Part shown: positions 1 to 6,685 of the stretch, piece after piece
How the letters are laid out: every line of letters begins with the position of its first letter
Numbering within the stretch: the first letter of the stretch is position 1
Source of the DNA: Bacillota bacterium
GTDB taxonomy: Bacteria > Bacillota > Clostridia > Christensenellales > SZUA-584
Length of the DNA stretch: 15,490 nucleotides
Reading direction: 5' to 3'
NCBI GenBank assembly: GCA_023399095.1
Contig: JAEWQS010000075.1
Coordinates: 1-15,490 of the forward strand
The notes under the pieces: generated by a model
What the model was told of the DNA's origin: nothing
The model's database searches: none
Seen by the model: only the letters and a program-made list of their open reading frames with translations
Program-made: the position numbers and the translations under genes

Positions 1-347
1 AGCCGCTCATAAGCCGATTTCCAATCCTCGTGCAGCAAACTGCGAAAATAGGCGTCTAGCACCTTCTGCGCGGCGGCCAATGGATCGTGGGTGGGAGGTT
101 GTCTTGGCTGTGGGCGCTGGTGGTGCGCCAGCCAAAGCTTGTGGTAGCTTTTGCGCTGTTGCGGGTCGGACACGGTGGCGTATGCCTGATTGATGAGCTG
201 CATGCGCTCAGTGGCTTTTTTATCTGAACATAAGTCGGGATGGTTCATCTGCGCCAGTCGTCTGTATGCGCTTTTCACGATTTCCGGTTCCGCGTCCTGA
301 TGAACCTGAAGTATCATGTAGTAGTCCGTGAATTCCGCCGCGTTCAT
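1..347 (-). CDS. J-domain (DnaJ-like) protein, N-terminal part
   Basis: The reading frame starts at ATG 347-345, seven bases after a GAAAGG ribosome binding site, and runs off the left edge of the window, so only 115 codons are visible. The N-terminus has the J-domain signature: DYY at residues 8-10 and the HPD tripeptide at about 36-38, followed by a helix with the typical INQAYATVSDP pattern. J-domains stimulate the ATPase of Hsp70 (DnaK) through HPD. After about residue 70 the sequence turns to a proline/glutamine/histidine-rich linker rather than the Gly/Phe-rich region of a true DnaJ, so this is more likely a short or atypical J-domain protein than the housekeeping chaperone. It lies about 100 bases downstream of the CHR transporter pair on the same strand, in A/T-rich DNA with TATAAT-like hexamers but no convincing -35, so it could be read through from the aconitase operon or have its own start. 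Confidence 0.85.
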   Translation of the reverse strand, partial: MNAAEFTDYYMILQVHQDAEPEIVKSAYRRLAQMNHPDLCSDKKATERMQLINQAYATVSDPQQRKSYHKLWLAHHQRPQPRQPPTHDPLAAAQKVLDAYFRSLLHEDWKSAYER

Positions 348-448
348 ATCTTTACCTTTCATATATGCTGTATTATAAGCTATGATTATATACAATATAT
401 ATAAACCGATTTGCTAATATTGAACTTAAAAATTTTCATTTTTGATTT

Positions 449-1033
449 TTACAAGCCAAGAACGCCGAAAAGCAAAAGACCTAAAACGCCCGCAATCAAA
501 ATGATGAGTATCGGAGAGCGTTTGAATTTGATGATGGCGATGCCAGATAGCAGCGCAAGGATAGCCGACGGTATATCCACGCCGGAAAACAGCGTGGCCC
601 AGTGAAGCTCACTCACGCTTTCCACGCCAAGCAGCGCGGGCAAAGCCATAATCGCCGCGGCGGAAGCGATAAGCCCCGTAACCACAGGCCGAAGGCCCCA
701 CATGGCGCGCTTCACGATGATGTTGTCCTCGAACTTGAAGAAATACCGCGCAAGCAGCGTGGTGATAATGAGGGATGGAAGAACGACGGCGACTGTGGCG
801 ATGACGCCGCCGAACAGCCCCGTTGTTTTGACGCCCGCAAACGTGGCCGCGTTTATTGCGAACGTGCCAGGTGTCATCTGCGAGACTGCCACGATATCGG
901 CCACCTCCAGCTGCGTCATCAGCCCGAAGCCCACGAGTTCGCTGTTGATAAGCGGCAGCATCGCGTAGCCGCCGCCGATGGAAAAGAGCCCGATCTTGAA
1001 GAAAATCCAACCGAGAAGAAGAAAATTGCTCAT
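449..1033 (-). CDS. CHR-family (chromate transporter-like) permease, second half-size subunit
   Basis: This 194-residue hydrophobic protein is a short-chain CHR domain protein. Visible CHR motifs are the N-terminal IGGGYAMLPL, the QMTPGTFAINAATFAG block around residues 52-67 and VVLPSLI around 83-89, followed by several membrane segments. Half-size CHR proteins normally act as pairs made by adjacent genes, and the partner is directly upstream. ATG 1033 overlaps the partner's TGA by four bases (ATGA), and GGAAGG lies just before it, so translation is coupled. Characterised long CHR proteins export chromate, but the family name is a default and the real substrate of clostridial pairs is mostly unknown; co-transcription with aconitase argues for some other anion. 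I see no convincing terminator after the stop, only weak A/T-rich dyads. Confidence 0.9.
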   Translation of the reverse strand: MSNFLLLGWIFFKIGLFSIGGGYAMLPLINSELVGFGLMTQLEVADIVAVSQMTPGTFAINAATFAGVKTTGLFGGVIATVAVVLPSLIITTLLARYFFKFEDNIIVKRAMWGLRPVVTGLIASAAAIMALPALLGVESVSELHWATLFSGVDIPSAILALLSGIAIIKFKRSPILIILIAGVLGLLLFGVLGL

Positions 1034-1605
1034 GCCTTATCCTTCCCGTCCGGCGGCACATTCTTGATTTTAAAAATGCCGACCGTGATACCGAAAATGA
1101 TCGCGCCGAGTATGATATAGATGCTGTTGATATCAAAAATGATAGACAGCAAGAAGGCCGCGAAAAACGCGGCCATTGCGACTGCATCCTTATAGAAAGG
1201 TTTCATAAACGTGAGAAAAGCCGATACAAGCAACGCCACTACTGCGGCGCGAATGCCGCGCAGCGCGCCTGCCACATAAGCGTTGTCGCGAACCGCCGCA
1301 TAAACATATGTGATGATCGTCAGCACAATAAGTGACGGTAATACGACGCCGGATAAGGCGACGATTGCCCCGCGAAACTTCTTTAACCGATAACCGATCA
1401 GTATGCTGCAATTAACGGCAATCGCGCCGGGGACCGATTGCCCCAGCGCGATCATGTTAACCATGTCGTTATCACTGATCCAGCCATTTTTTTTAACAAA
1501 TTCATCTTGAAACAGCGGCACCATTGCGTATCCGCCGCCGAATGTCATCGCGCCGATCTTCATCATTGTCAGAAAGATGTGAAGAAGGCTGCTGTCTTTA
1601 GCCAT
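1030..1605 (-). CDS. CHR-family (chromate transporter-like) permease, first half-size subunit
   Basis: This 191-residue membrane protein is the first half of a CHR pair. It has the diagnostic TFGGGYAMVPLFQ motif near residues 21-33, QSVPGAIAVN near 56-65 and GVVLPS near 86-91, then hydrophobic segments to a short charged C-terminus. Its ATG (1605-1603) lies inside the end of the aconitase frame, giving an 8-base overlap with the aconitase stop, and its stop overlaps the next CHR gene by 4 bases. The ribosome binding site (AGAGG) is embedded in the aconitase coding sequence. The arrangement implies that the permease pair is made together with the enzyme. The 34% or so of residues shared in motif regions with the downstream subunit fits an ancient duplication, as is usual for such pairs; that figure is only an impression, not a computed value. 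Transport substrate unknown. Confidence 0.9.
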   Translation of the reverse strand: MAKDSSLLHIFLTMMKIGAMTFGGGYAMVPLFQDEFVKKNGWISDNDMVNMIALGQSVPGAIAVNCSILIGYRLKKFRGAIVALSGVVLPSLIVLTIITYVYAAVRDNAYVAGALRGIRAAVVALLVSAFLTFMKPFYKDAVAMAAFFAAFLLSIIFDINSIYIILGAIIFGITVGIFKIKNVPPDGKDKA

Positions 1606-3538
1606 TACCGCCTCTGTTTTTGGTGTGGTTTAAGAGTCCGCCGTCGATCAAAACAGCTTTCAATCTGTCCGACACCTCAAGGCGCACTTTAAACGTCAGA
1701 TTCTTTGTTGTGTCCTCCACGGTGAATTCGGCTTGTCCGTTCACCTTGGCGGGCGCCTCGTTTATCACAAGCGTATCGCCCATATCGATTTTGTCATAGT
1801 CGCTCTCATCCGCGAACACAAGCGGCAAAATGCCCGAGTTCACAAGGTTCGCCATGTGGATGCGCGCGAAAGACTTAGCGATCACGCCGCGTATGCCAAG
1901 ATACAGCGGCACAAGCGCCGCGTGCTCTCTTGAGGAACCTTGGCCGTAGTTATGCCCAGCGACGAGAAAACCGCCGTTTTTCTCTTTGGCTCTTGCCGGG
2001 AACGTGTCGTCCACAGGCGTTAAGCAAAAGTCGCTCAAATACGGAATGTTGGAACGGTAGGGGAGCAGCTTCGCGCCCGACGGCATGATGTGGTCGGTCG
2101 TGATATTGTCTTCCATCTTGAGCAGCACCTCACCGGAGACGCTTTTCTCCAACGTTTTGCCGAGCGGGAATGGCTTGATGTTGGGCCCGCGTACCACCTC
2201 GGTTTCGCCGTTTTCGTCCGGCGGCGCCACAAGATTGTCGTTGATTAAAAACGCGCTCGGCATGTTGATGGTGAGCACATCCGCATCAAGGCCGATGTCG
2301 CGCGGATCGGTTAGTGCGCCCTTGAGCGCGGTGGCTGCCGCGGTTTCGGGGCTCACGAGGTAAACCCCCGCGCTGGCTGTGCCCGAGCGGTTATAGAAGT
2401 TGCGGTTGAACGTACGCACTGAAATGGCATCTGTGCGCGGCGCCTGTCCCATGCCGATGCACGGACCGCAGGCGCATTCGAGTATGCGCGCGCCCGCCGC
2501 GATCATGTCCGCCAGAGCGCCGTTTTCTGCGAGCATTGTCATCACCTGCTTGGAGCCGGGCGATATCACAAGGCTCACATCGGGCGAAATGCTCTTGCCT
2601 TTGAGTATGGAAGCGACCCGCATGAGGTCCAGATAAGACGCGTTGGTGCAGCTGCCGATACATACTTGATCCACCTTAATGGCTCCGATATCACGAATGG
2701 TCTTCACGTTGTCGGGGCTGTGCGGCATGGCGGCCATCGGCTCCAGCGCTGAAAGATCGATGGTGACAGTTTCGGCATACTGCGCGCTTTCATCCGCGCT
2801 TAAGGGGGTGTAATCCGCTTCGCGGCCCTGCGTTTTTAAGAATTCGCGGGTGATTTCGTCGCTGGGGAACACGGACGTGGTGGCTCCCAGCTCCGCGCCC
2901 ATGTTGGTGATGGTGGCGCGCTCGGGCACCGATAGTGACTTGATGCCCTCGCCGAAGTATTCCACGATTTTGCCCACGCCGCCCTTAACGCCGAGACGAC
3001 GCAGCACCTCAAGTATCACATCCTTGGCGGAAACACCGAAGGGCAGCTTGCCGATGAGCTCAACGCCGAGAACCTTGGGCATGGGGATATAATAAGCGCC
3101 GCCGCCCATGGCCACAGCCACATCAAGCCCACCCGCGCCGATCGCGATCATACCGATGCCGCCGCCTGTGGGCGTGTGGCTGTCTGAGCCTAAGAGCGTC
3201 GCGCCGGGAACACCGAAACGTTCCAAATTGACCTGATGGCAGATGCCGTTGCCCGGACGGCTGAAATAGATACCGTGTTTTTTCGCCACGGTTTCGATAA
3301 ACTTGTGATCGTCCGCGTTCTCGAAACCGGACTGCAGCATGTTATGGTCGATATAAGCAACTGACTTTTTGGTTTTCACACGCGGCACGCCCATCGCCTC
3401 AAACTGCAAATAGGCCATTGTCCCCGTGGAATCCTGTGTCAGCGTATAATCTATTTTGATCGATATTTCCTCTCCGGCCTTCATCTCGCCGGAAACCAAG
3501 TGTTTTTCTAATATCTTTTCCGCCAGTGTTTTGCTCAC
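1598..3538 (-). CDS. Aconitate hydratase, short (Aquifex-type)
   Basis: A complete 646-residue aconitase, which interconverts citrate and isocitrate through cis-aconitate in the cytoplasm using a [4Fe-4S] cluster. The three cluster cysteines are visible: C297 in IGSCTN and C357/C360 in ACGPCIGMGQAP. Other motifs are DSHTPTGGGIG (119-129), TTDHIMPSGAK (480-490) and the swivel-domain active site GQGSSREHA (532-540). The length is well below AcnA/IRP1 (about 900) or AcnB and matches the shorter Aquifex-type/mitochondrial-like class. The start is GTG 3538, five bases after GGAGGGG; no better start lies upstream. It leads an operon with two CHR permeases. A related substrate, for example homoaconitate, cannot be excluded from sequence alone, but nothing here (no leu or lys genes) suggests one. 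Confidence 0.93.
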   Translation of the reverse strand: MSKTLAEKILEKHLVSGEMKAGEEISIKIDYTLTQDSTGTMAYLQFEAMGVPRVKTKKSVAYIDHNMLQSGFENADDHKFIETVAKKHGIYFSRPGNGICHQVNLERFGVPGATLLGSDSHTPTGGGIGMIAIGAGGLDVAVAMGGGAYYIPMPKVLGVELIGKLPFGVSAKDVILEVLRRLGVKGGVGKIVEYFGEGIKSLSVPERATITNMGAELGATTSVFPSDEITREFLKTQGREADYTPLSADESAQYAETVTIDLSALEPMAAMPHSPDNVKTIRDIGAIKVDQVCIGSCTNASYLDLMRVASILKGKSISPDVSLVISPGSKQVMTMLAENGALADMIAAGARILECACGPCIGMGQAPRTDAISVRTFNRNFYNRSGTASAGVYLVSPETAAATALKGALTDPRDIGLDADVLTINMPSAFLINDNLVAPPDENGETEVVRGPNIKPFPLGKTLEKSVSGEVLLKMEDNITTDHIMPSGAKLLPYRSNIPYLSDFCLTPVDDTFPARAKEKNGGFLVAGHNYGQGSSREHAALVPLYLGIRGVIAKSFARIHMANLVNSGILPLVFADESDYDKIDMGDTLVINEAPAKVNGQAEFTVEDTTKNLTFKVRLEVSDRLKAVLIDGGLLNHTKNRGGNG

Positions 3539-3567
3539 AAATGCCCCTCCAAATATAGTTTGTATTA

Positions 3568-3596
3568 ATTCTACCTTTAGATATAAAAAAAATCAA
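3568..3596 (-). promoter_or_regulatory. Putative sigma-A promoter of the aconitase operon
   Basis: On the minus strand TTGATT (3596-3591) and TAGAAT (3573-3568) are separated by 17 bases, placing transcription start about 60 bases or less before the GTG start and just upstream of the GGAGGGG site. The -35 hexamer is built from the last bases of the spoVT terminator stem and the first of its T-run, so the terminator and the promoter share bases. Predicted by eye only. Confidence 0.45.
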
Positions 3597-3628
3597 CTTG
3601 AATACGCAAATTGCGCATCCAAGTTGAT
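3585..3628 (-). terminator. Rho-independent terminator of spoVT
   Basis: The minus-strand RNA can form a 17-bp stem with a 3-base loop (3592-3628), counting two G-U pairs, followed at once by seven U (3591-3585). It begins 16 bases after the spoVT stop. In the plus-strand RNA the same G-U positions become A-C mismatches and the U-run is missing, so the terminator is directional. It separates spoVT from the aconitase operon. Confidence 0.9.
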
Positions 3629-3643
3629 CTTTTAATGGAAGGG

Positions 3644-4183
3644 TTACTGTGCCATCTGACGCCCGAGGAACGCCGCTGCCGCTTCCGCCGCTTTTTGCTC
3701 CGATTCACCAAGGTTGCCGTTCCGTGAAACAAGCACGATTGCGCCGATGGGCTGTCCGTCCATTGAAATGGGCGCAATCACCTGTGCGGTTGTGAGAGCC
3801 TGATTTTCGCCGCTCACCAACGGGATCACGTCTGTACCGGCATTTTGTTTCACGGTACGTGCGTTTATGGCATCTTCAAACGCGCCGCTCACAGGGCGCT
3901 CTGCATAATCTCGTTTGTGCTCGCCGCTCGCTGCAAGAATCGTATCTCTGTCACTGATAACGGCTGTGAGCCCCAGTGTGGAAGAGAGCGCTTCCGCAAA
4001 ATCGATTGCGAATGACGCCAATTCGCCGATGGGTGAGTATTTTTTGAGTATGATGCCACCTTCTCTGTCGGTATATATCTCGAGAGGGTCGCCCTCGCGA
4101 ATGCGCAAGGTACGCCGAATCTCTTTGGGTATCACTATTCTGCCGAGCTCGTCGATGCGCCTTACAATACCTGTTGCTTTCAT
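3644..4183 (-). CDS. spoVT: Stage V sporulation protein T (SpoVT)
   Basis: A 179-residue transcription regulator, the usual SpoVT length. Residues 1-50 are the AbrB/SpoVT swapped-hairpin DNA-binding domain (MKATGIVRRIDELGRIVIPKE, then the RTLRIREGDPLEIY pattern); residues from about 56 on form the GAF-like sensor domain (SFAIDFAEALSSTLGLTAV..., ending in the FLGRQMAQ helix). In Bacillus it tunes sigma-G-dependent genes in the forespore; orthologues are a good marker of endospore formers. AGGAGG sits 7 bases before ATG 4183. I looked for a sigma-G promoter (GAATA-like -35, CATACTA-like -10) in the 136 bases upstream and found CGTACTA and GAATC at the wrong spacing, so the promoter is unresolved. 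It is followed by a strong terminator and seems to be a single-gene unit. Confidence 0.95.
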   Translation of the reverse strand: MKATGIVRRIDELGRIVIPKEIRRTLRIREGDPLEIYTDREGGIILKKYSPIGELASFAIDFAEALSSTLGLTAVISDRDTILAASGEHKRDYAERPVSGAFEDAINARTVKQNAGTDVIPLVSGENQALTTAQVIAPISMDGQPIGAIVLVSRNGNLGESEQKAAEAAAAFLGRQMAQ

Positions 4184-4291
4184 AAAGATTCCTCCTAATA
4201 AATATCGGTGGTTATGTTGTTATTGTTTGTTAGTACGGTCAAATTATGCGTTGATTCGCAAATTCGAGCTTTGAGATCAATGATTGAAACG

Positions 4292-4320
4292 AGGCGGGCT
4301 ATATAGGGGCCGCCTTTTTT
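4292..4320 (+). terminator. Plus-strand-oriented hairpin with T-run
   Basis: AGGCGG (4292-4297) pairs with CCGCCT (4310-4315) across a 12-base loop, and is followed on the plus strand by TTTTT, then CAGC and seven more T. This is the form of an intrinsic terminator for plus-strand transcription. On the minus strand the same hairpin comes just after the peroxiredoxin stop but has no U-run. No plus-strand gene is visible upstream in this window, so what it would terminate is unclear; it may simply act as a bidirectional 3' structure. Confidence 0.5.
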
Positions 4321-4994
4321 CAGCTTTTTTTCAAACAGAGAAACCAATCGAGGCAATACATGCCGTCTGGTGGGGTCTCCATTCGTTGCTGTGCGACACC
4401 GCATGAACCTGCGGGCGGAATAATCACATCATCGCCGGGCTGCCAGTTGGCTGGTGTGGCGATACCCTCGGCATCTGCTTTTTGCATCGCCAGAATGATG
4501 CGCTTGATCTCGTCGAAATTTCTGCCTGTCGAAGACGGATAGTAGAGTATGCACCTCACGACCGCACTCGGATCGATGATAAAGACGGCGCGGACTGCCT
4601 GTGTGTCCGAAGATCCCGGCTGTATCATGCCGAACTTCTTGGCCACATCCATTTTGATGTCTTCAATAAGCGGAAATTTGACCTCGACATTTTTCATTCC
4701 CTTGTATTCAATTTTATCCTTAATTGTGCGAAGCCATGCGATGTGTGAATAAAGTCCGTCTACAGAAAGACCGATCAATTCCGTATTCAGCGCCTTGAAT
4801 TCCTCAGCCATTGTGGCAAACGTCATAAACTCCGTTGTACAAACCGGCGTAAAGTCGGCAGGATGGCTGAATAGAATGGCCCATTTGCCTTCATAGTCCT
4901 CCGGAAATCGGATTTCTCCCTGTGTTGTCTTGGCGATAAACGAAGGCGCCTTGTCGCCGATCAACGGCATCGTCACATTATTTGGTTCATCCAT
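4320..4994 (-). CDS. Peroxiredoxin, Prx6-like (thiol peroxidase)
   Basis: A 224-residue AhpC/TSA-superfamily peroxiredoxin that reduces hydrogen and alkyl peroxides in the cytoplasm. The peroxidatic cysteine is C52 in the PxxxTxxC motif (HPADFTPVCTTEF). Length and C-terminal extension fit the Prx6 subfamily. The tail carries three more cysteines: C198 and the pair C214/C220 in CLDWFLC. A C-x5-C pair in this position is known from archaeal Prx6-type enzymes such as the Aeropyrum enzyme, where it provides the resolving thiols, so this is probably a 2-Cys-mechanism member rather than true 1-Cys. The protein ends right after the motif (LKKS), without the longer archaeal tail. AGGAGG precedes ATG 4994 by 8 bases. 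Upstream lies an unusual set of inverted repeats that likely regulates it. Confidence 0.93.
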   Translation of the reverse strand: MDEPNNVTMPLIGDKAPSFIAKTTQGEIRFPEDYEGKWAILFSHPADFTPVCTTEFMTFATMAEEFKALNTELIGLSVDGLYSHIAWLRTIKDKIEYKGMKNVEVKFPLIEDIKMDVAKKFGMIQPGSSDTQAVRAVFIIDPSAVVRCILYYPSSTGRNFDEIKRIILAMQKADAEGIATPANWQPGDDVIIPPAGSCGVAQQRMETPPDGMYCLDWFLCLKKS

Positions 4995-5040
4995 AATTTT
5001 AACCTCCTTTTCATTTATTTCTTACTTAACCTGTGATCCC

Positions 5041-5081
5041 ATTATAAACCAATAATCTGGTATATACTGTGACTTTGTTAC
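5041..5081 (-). promoter_or_regulatory. Peroxiredoxin promoter with two overlapping inverted repeats
   Basis: A perfect -10 TATAAT (minus strand, 5046-5041) lies about 47 bases before the peroxiredoxin start. At 17-bp spacing the -35 would be CAGTAT, a poor match, which would fit regulated or activator-dependent use. The spacer holds ACCA-N6-TGGT (5048-5061), and GTGAC-TTT-GTTAC (5069-5081) covers and extends beyond the -35. The positions suit a repressor at the first site and a second regulator at the other. No regulator family is assigned: it is not a PerR box by eye, and the GTGAC/GTTAC arms only loosely recall Crp/Fnr-type half sites. Confidence 0.5.
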
Positions 5082-5194
5082 ATTGTTAAGAATAATTACG
5101 AATAAAGAGAATGCTTTCGTCATGGATTAACAAATATTATCTATAACACACTTCCTTACTAATGTATTGTAATATCAAGTAAACATTGGATTCC

Positions 5195-5235
5195 GTGACT
5201 TTGTCACACAACGCAAAATAAACCAACTGCTTGGT
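5195..5235. promoter_or_regulatory. Second copy of the paired inverted repeats upstream of peroxiredoxin
   Basis: GTGAC-TTT-GTCAC (5195-5207) is a perfect 5-bp dyad and matches the promoter-proximal copy at 12 of 13 bases; ACCAA-CTGC-TTGGT (5222-5235) repeats the other dyad. Both ACCA sites share the context ATAAACCAA. The order of the two dyads is swapped relative to the first copy. It lies between the stop of the 78-residue membrane protein and the peroxiredoxin promoter, with no gene of its own, so it is probably a distal operator for the peroxiredoxin. There is no T-run, so it is not a terminator. Confidence 0.45.
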
Positions 5236-5256
5236 AGATCATAATGACAATAATGG

Positions 5257-5493
5257 TTATTTTGAGATATTTAAACGCTTTTTCATTCTGTCTGCAATAA
5301 TAGACAACACAAACGACATCAGCAAAACCCCGATCGCAACATAAATAAGAGGGCGGTTGTTGTCGATAGGGCAAACACCCGGCGGCAAACTGGCTCTTAG
5401 GCTGAAGCTTAAGTAAAGTGCAAGCGCGCCAAGAGCGGCACCTATGCCGAGCAGAATGTTCGAAATGAGTGAAAACAGCTTGTATTTCTTCAT
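5257..5493 (-). CDS. Small two-TM membrane protein, function unknown
   Basis: A 78-residue protein with two predicted membrane segments (about residues 8-28 and 49-69), a short proline-containing loop with one cysteine (PPGVCPIDNNRP) between them, and a basic C-terminus (RMKKRLNISK), suggesting both ends in the cytoplasm. AGGAG lies 7 bases before ATG 5493 and a promoter-like pair is found directly upstream. I do not recognise a named family. It precedes the peroxiredoxin on the same strand but 260 bases and several inverted repeats lie between, so they are probably separate units. Confidence 0.75.
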   Translation of the reverse strand: MKKYKLFSLISNILLGIGAALGALALYLSFSLRASLPPGVCPIDNNRPLIYVAIGVLLMSFVLSIIADRMKKRLNISK

Positions 5494-5517
5494 GCTTAAG
5501 CTCCTAGATATTTTTCG

Positions 5518-5558
5518 ATTATTGCTCCGACGATCAGTTGTATCAAGGTTGGAGCAAT
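5518..5558 (-). promoter_or_regulatory. Promoter of the small membrane protein inside an inverted repeat
   Basis: On the minus strand TTGATA (5546-5541), a 17-base spacer and AATAAT (5523-5518) form a plausible sigma-A promoter about 25 bases before the start codon. A perfect 8-bp inverted repeat, ATTGCTCC (5521-5528) and GGAGCAAT (5551-5558), brackets it: one arm lies just upstream of the -35 and the other runs into the -10. The arms are centred 30 bp apart, about three helical turns, so they could be half-sites of a dimeric regulator. Confidence 0.45.
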
Positions 5559-5723
5559 GGTCTCTGACTGAACACTTTTATTCTATTCAATATGTTTATT
5601 CGTCACCGTAATATTATCACAGAAGTTATGAAAATAATGAAAACATAATTATATTGGTTAATAATGATGACACGTTCCAAAGCAAGTGATAAAATGAATC
5701 ATCAAAATACGGAGGCAAATGTA

Positions 5724-6131
5724 ATGGAAAACAAAAAAGGCAAAATAACAGGTTTGGCACATATTGGCGTATTTATCAGGGATATTGAACGCTCTATCGC
5801 TTATTACACAGATATGCTTGATTTTGAGTGCTACCACAGAGTCGATATTGAAGAGAGTGGTGGGATCACAAGAATCGCATTCTTGAGAAACGGTTCCTGC
5901 ATCATCGAGCTTGTTCAAAAACCGGACGCGGAGGAAAAGTCGGACGGGCCAGTGGATCACATTGCGATGGATGTGGACGACATTGACGCGGCCATGACAA
6001 ATCTTAAAGCGAAGGGTATTGAGTTTGAAACGGATGAGCCCGTTTTTCTGCCCACAATGTTCAAAGGCGTTAAGTTTGCATTGTTCCGCGGACCGGACGG
6101 GGAGCATCTGGAAATCAACCAGCTTCTCTAA
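5724..6131 (+). CDS. VOC (glyoxalase/bleomycin-resistance fold) family protein
   Basis: A 135-residue single vicinal-oxygen-chelate protein made of two beta-alpha-beta-beta-beta modules. The four expected metal ligands of glyoxalase-type members are present: H13 (LAHIGV), E62 (CIIELV), H79 (VDHIAM) and E130 (GPDGEHLEIN). This supports a metal-dependent lyase, dioxygenase or epimerase-like enzyme, possibly a methylglyoxal-detoxifying lyase, but the substrate cannot be read from the sequence. The start at 5724 is chosen because GGAGG (5711-5715) is 8 bases upstream; ATGs at 5664 and 5694 lie before this site and add residues that do not belong to the fold. Its stop codon lies within the 3' arm region of the tspO terminator, which is convergent. 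Confidence 0.87.
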   Translation: MENKKGKITGLAHIGVFIRDIERSIAYYTDMLDFECYHRVDIEESGGITRIAFLRNGSCIIELVQKPDAEEKSDGPVDHIAMDVDDIDAAMTNLKAKGIEFETDEPVFLPTMFKGVKFALFRGPDGEHLEINQLL

Positions 6132-6171
6132 AAAAGAGCTTCTTTAATTGCTAATTAAAGAAAGCAAGCTC
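6130..6171 (-). terminator. Terminator of tspO overlapping both convergent stop codons
   Basis: The minus-strand RNA forms GAGCT/AGCTC (6171-6167 with 6140-6136) plus an inner TCTTTAATT/AATTAAAGA stem with a small bulge and 3-base loop, followed by six U (6135-6130). The tspO stop codon (6153-6151) lies in the loop and the U-run overlaps the VOC stop. In the plus direction the stem is the same but there is no U-run, so it mainly serves tspO. Confidence 0.75.
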
Positions 6172-6618
6172 GTAATTCAGATAAAGCGCAAAGCAGAGCC
6201 ATACCATATACGGAACAATCAGATACGAAGCAATCCTGTTGTAGCGGTAAACATCTGAGAAAAGCGCAATAGCGGCGATAATTGTGATGATGAGTACAAA
6301 AACAGCACCGCCCGGGTTCGCAAGAGTGAAAAAAGTATATGTCCAAAGCACATTTAAGACGCCGGTCAGCACATATAAGGCCAGCGTCTTTTTTTGTGCA
6401 TCCGGCATGATGCTGACCAAAGACAGTGATGCGGCCAGCATCAGATAAAGCACCGACCAGACGATGGAAAAGACGATCGGCGGCGGCTGAAGCGCGGGCT
6501 TTATCAGCGACTGATACCATTCGCTCGAGGTGTCCACAAACGCTGCGCCCATGGCCGCCACAGCCGCAAAAAAAAGCACTGAGCAGGTAATACGCAGTAT
6601 TTTCTCCTGTTTACGCAT
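6151..6618 (-). CDS. tspO: TspO/MBR family protein
   Basis: A 155-residue five-TM protein of the translocator protein/peripheral benzodiazepine receptor family, which sits in the membrane and binds porphyrins and other hydrophobic ligands; in bacteria it is linked to tetrapyrrole and stress control. Family motifs are visible: WYQSLIKPALQPPPIVFSIVW (about residues 34-54), LNVLWTYTFF (about 88-97) and the C-terminal PYMVWLCFALYLNYELA. The length is standard. ATG 6618 follows a GGGGGA stretch 8 bases upstream, which is a weak but acceptable ribosome binding site. It is divergent from the DUF3298-like gene, with 67 bases between, and ends in its own terminator. Confidence 0.92.
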   Translation of the reverse strand: MRKQEKILRITCSVLFFAAVAAMGAAFVDTSSEWYQSLIKPALQPPPIVFSIVWSVLYLMLAASLSLVSIMPDAQKKTLALYVLTGVLNVLWTYTFFTLANPGGAVFVLIITIIAAIALFSDVYRYNRIASYLIVPYMVWLCFALYLNYELAFFN

Positions 6619-6685
6619 ATTTCATTCCCCCGTTTAAGTATATTCTTGTGACAGGGGTGTTATGTGCACACTTAAGGAGATGGCG

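Noticed and set aside
602..1120. Plus-strand ORF of 172 codons opposite the CHR genes, and similar ORFs opposite aconitase, the aminopeptidase and the TPR-like gene
   Set aside because: Arginine-, histidine- and serine-rich shadow frames of clear minus- or plus-strand genes, without start signals.
4184..4260. Possible sigma-G promoter for spoVT
   Set aside because: CGTACTA and GAATC are present but their spacing (about 14-15 bases) is too short for sigma-G.
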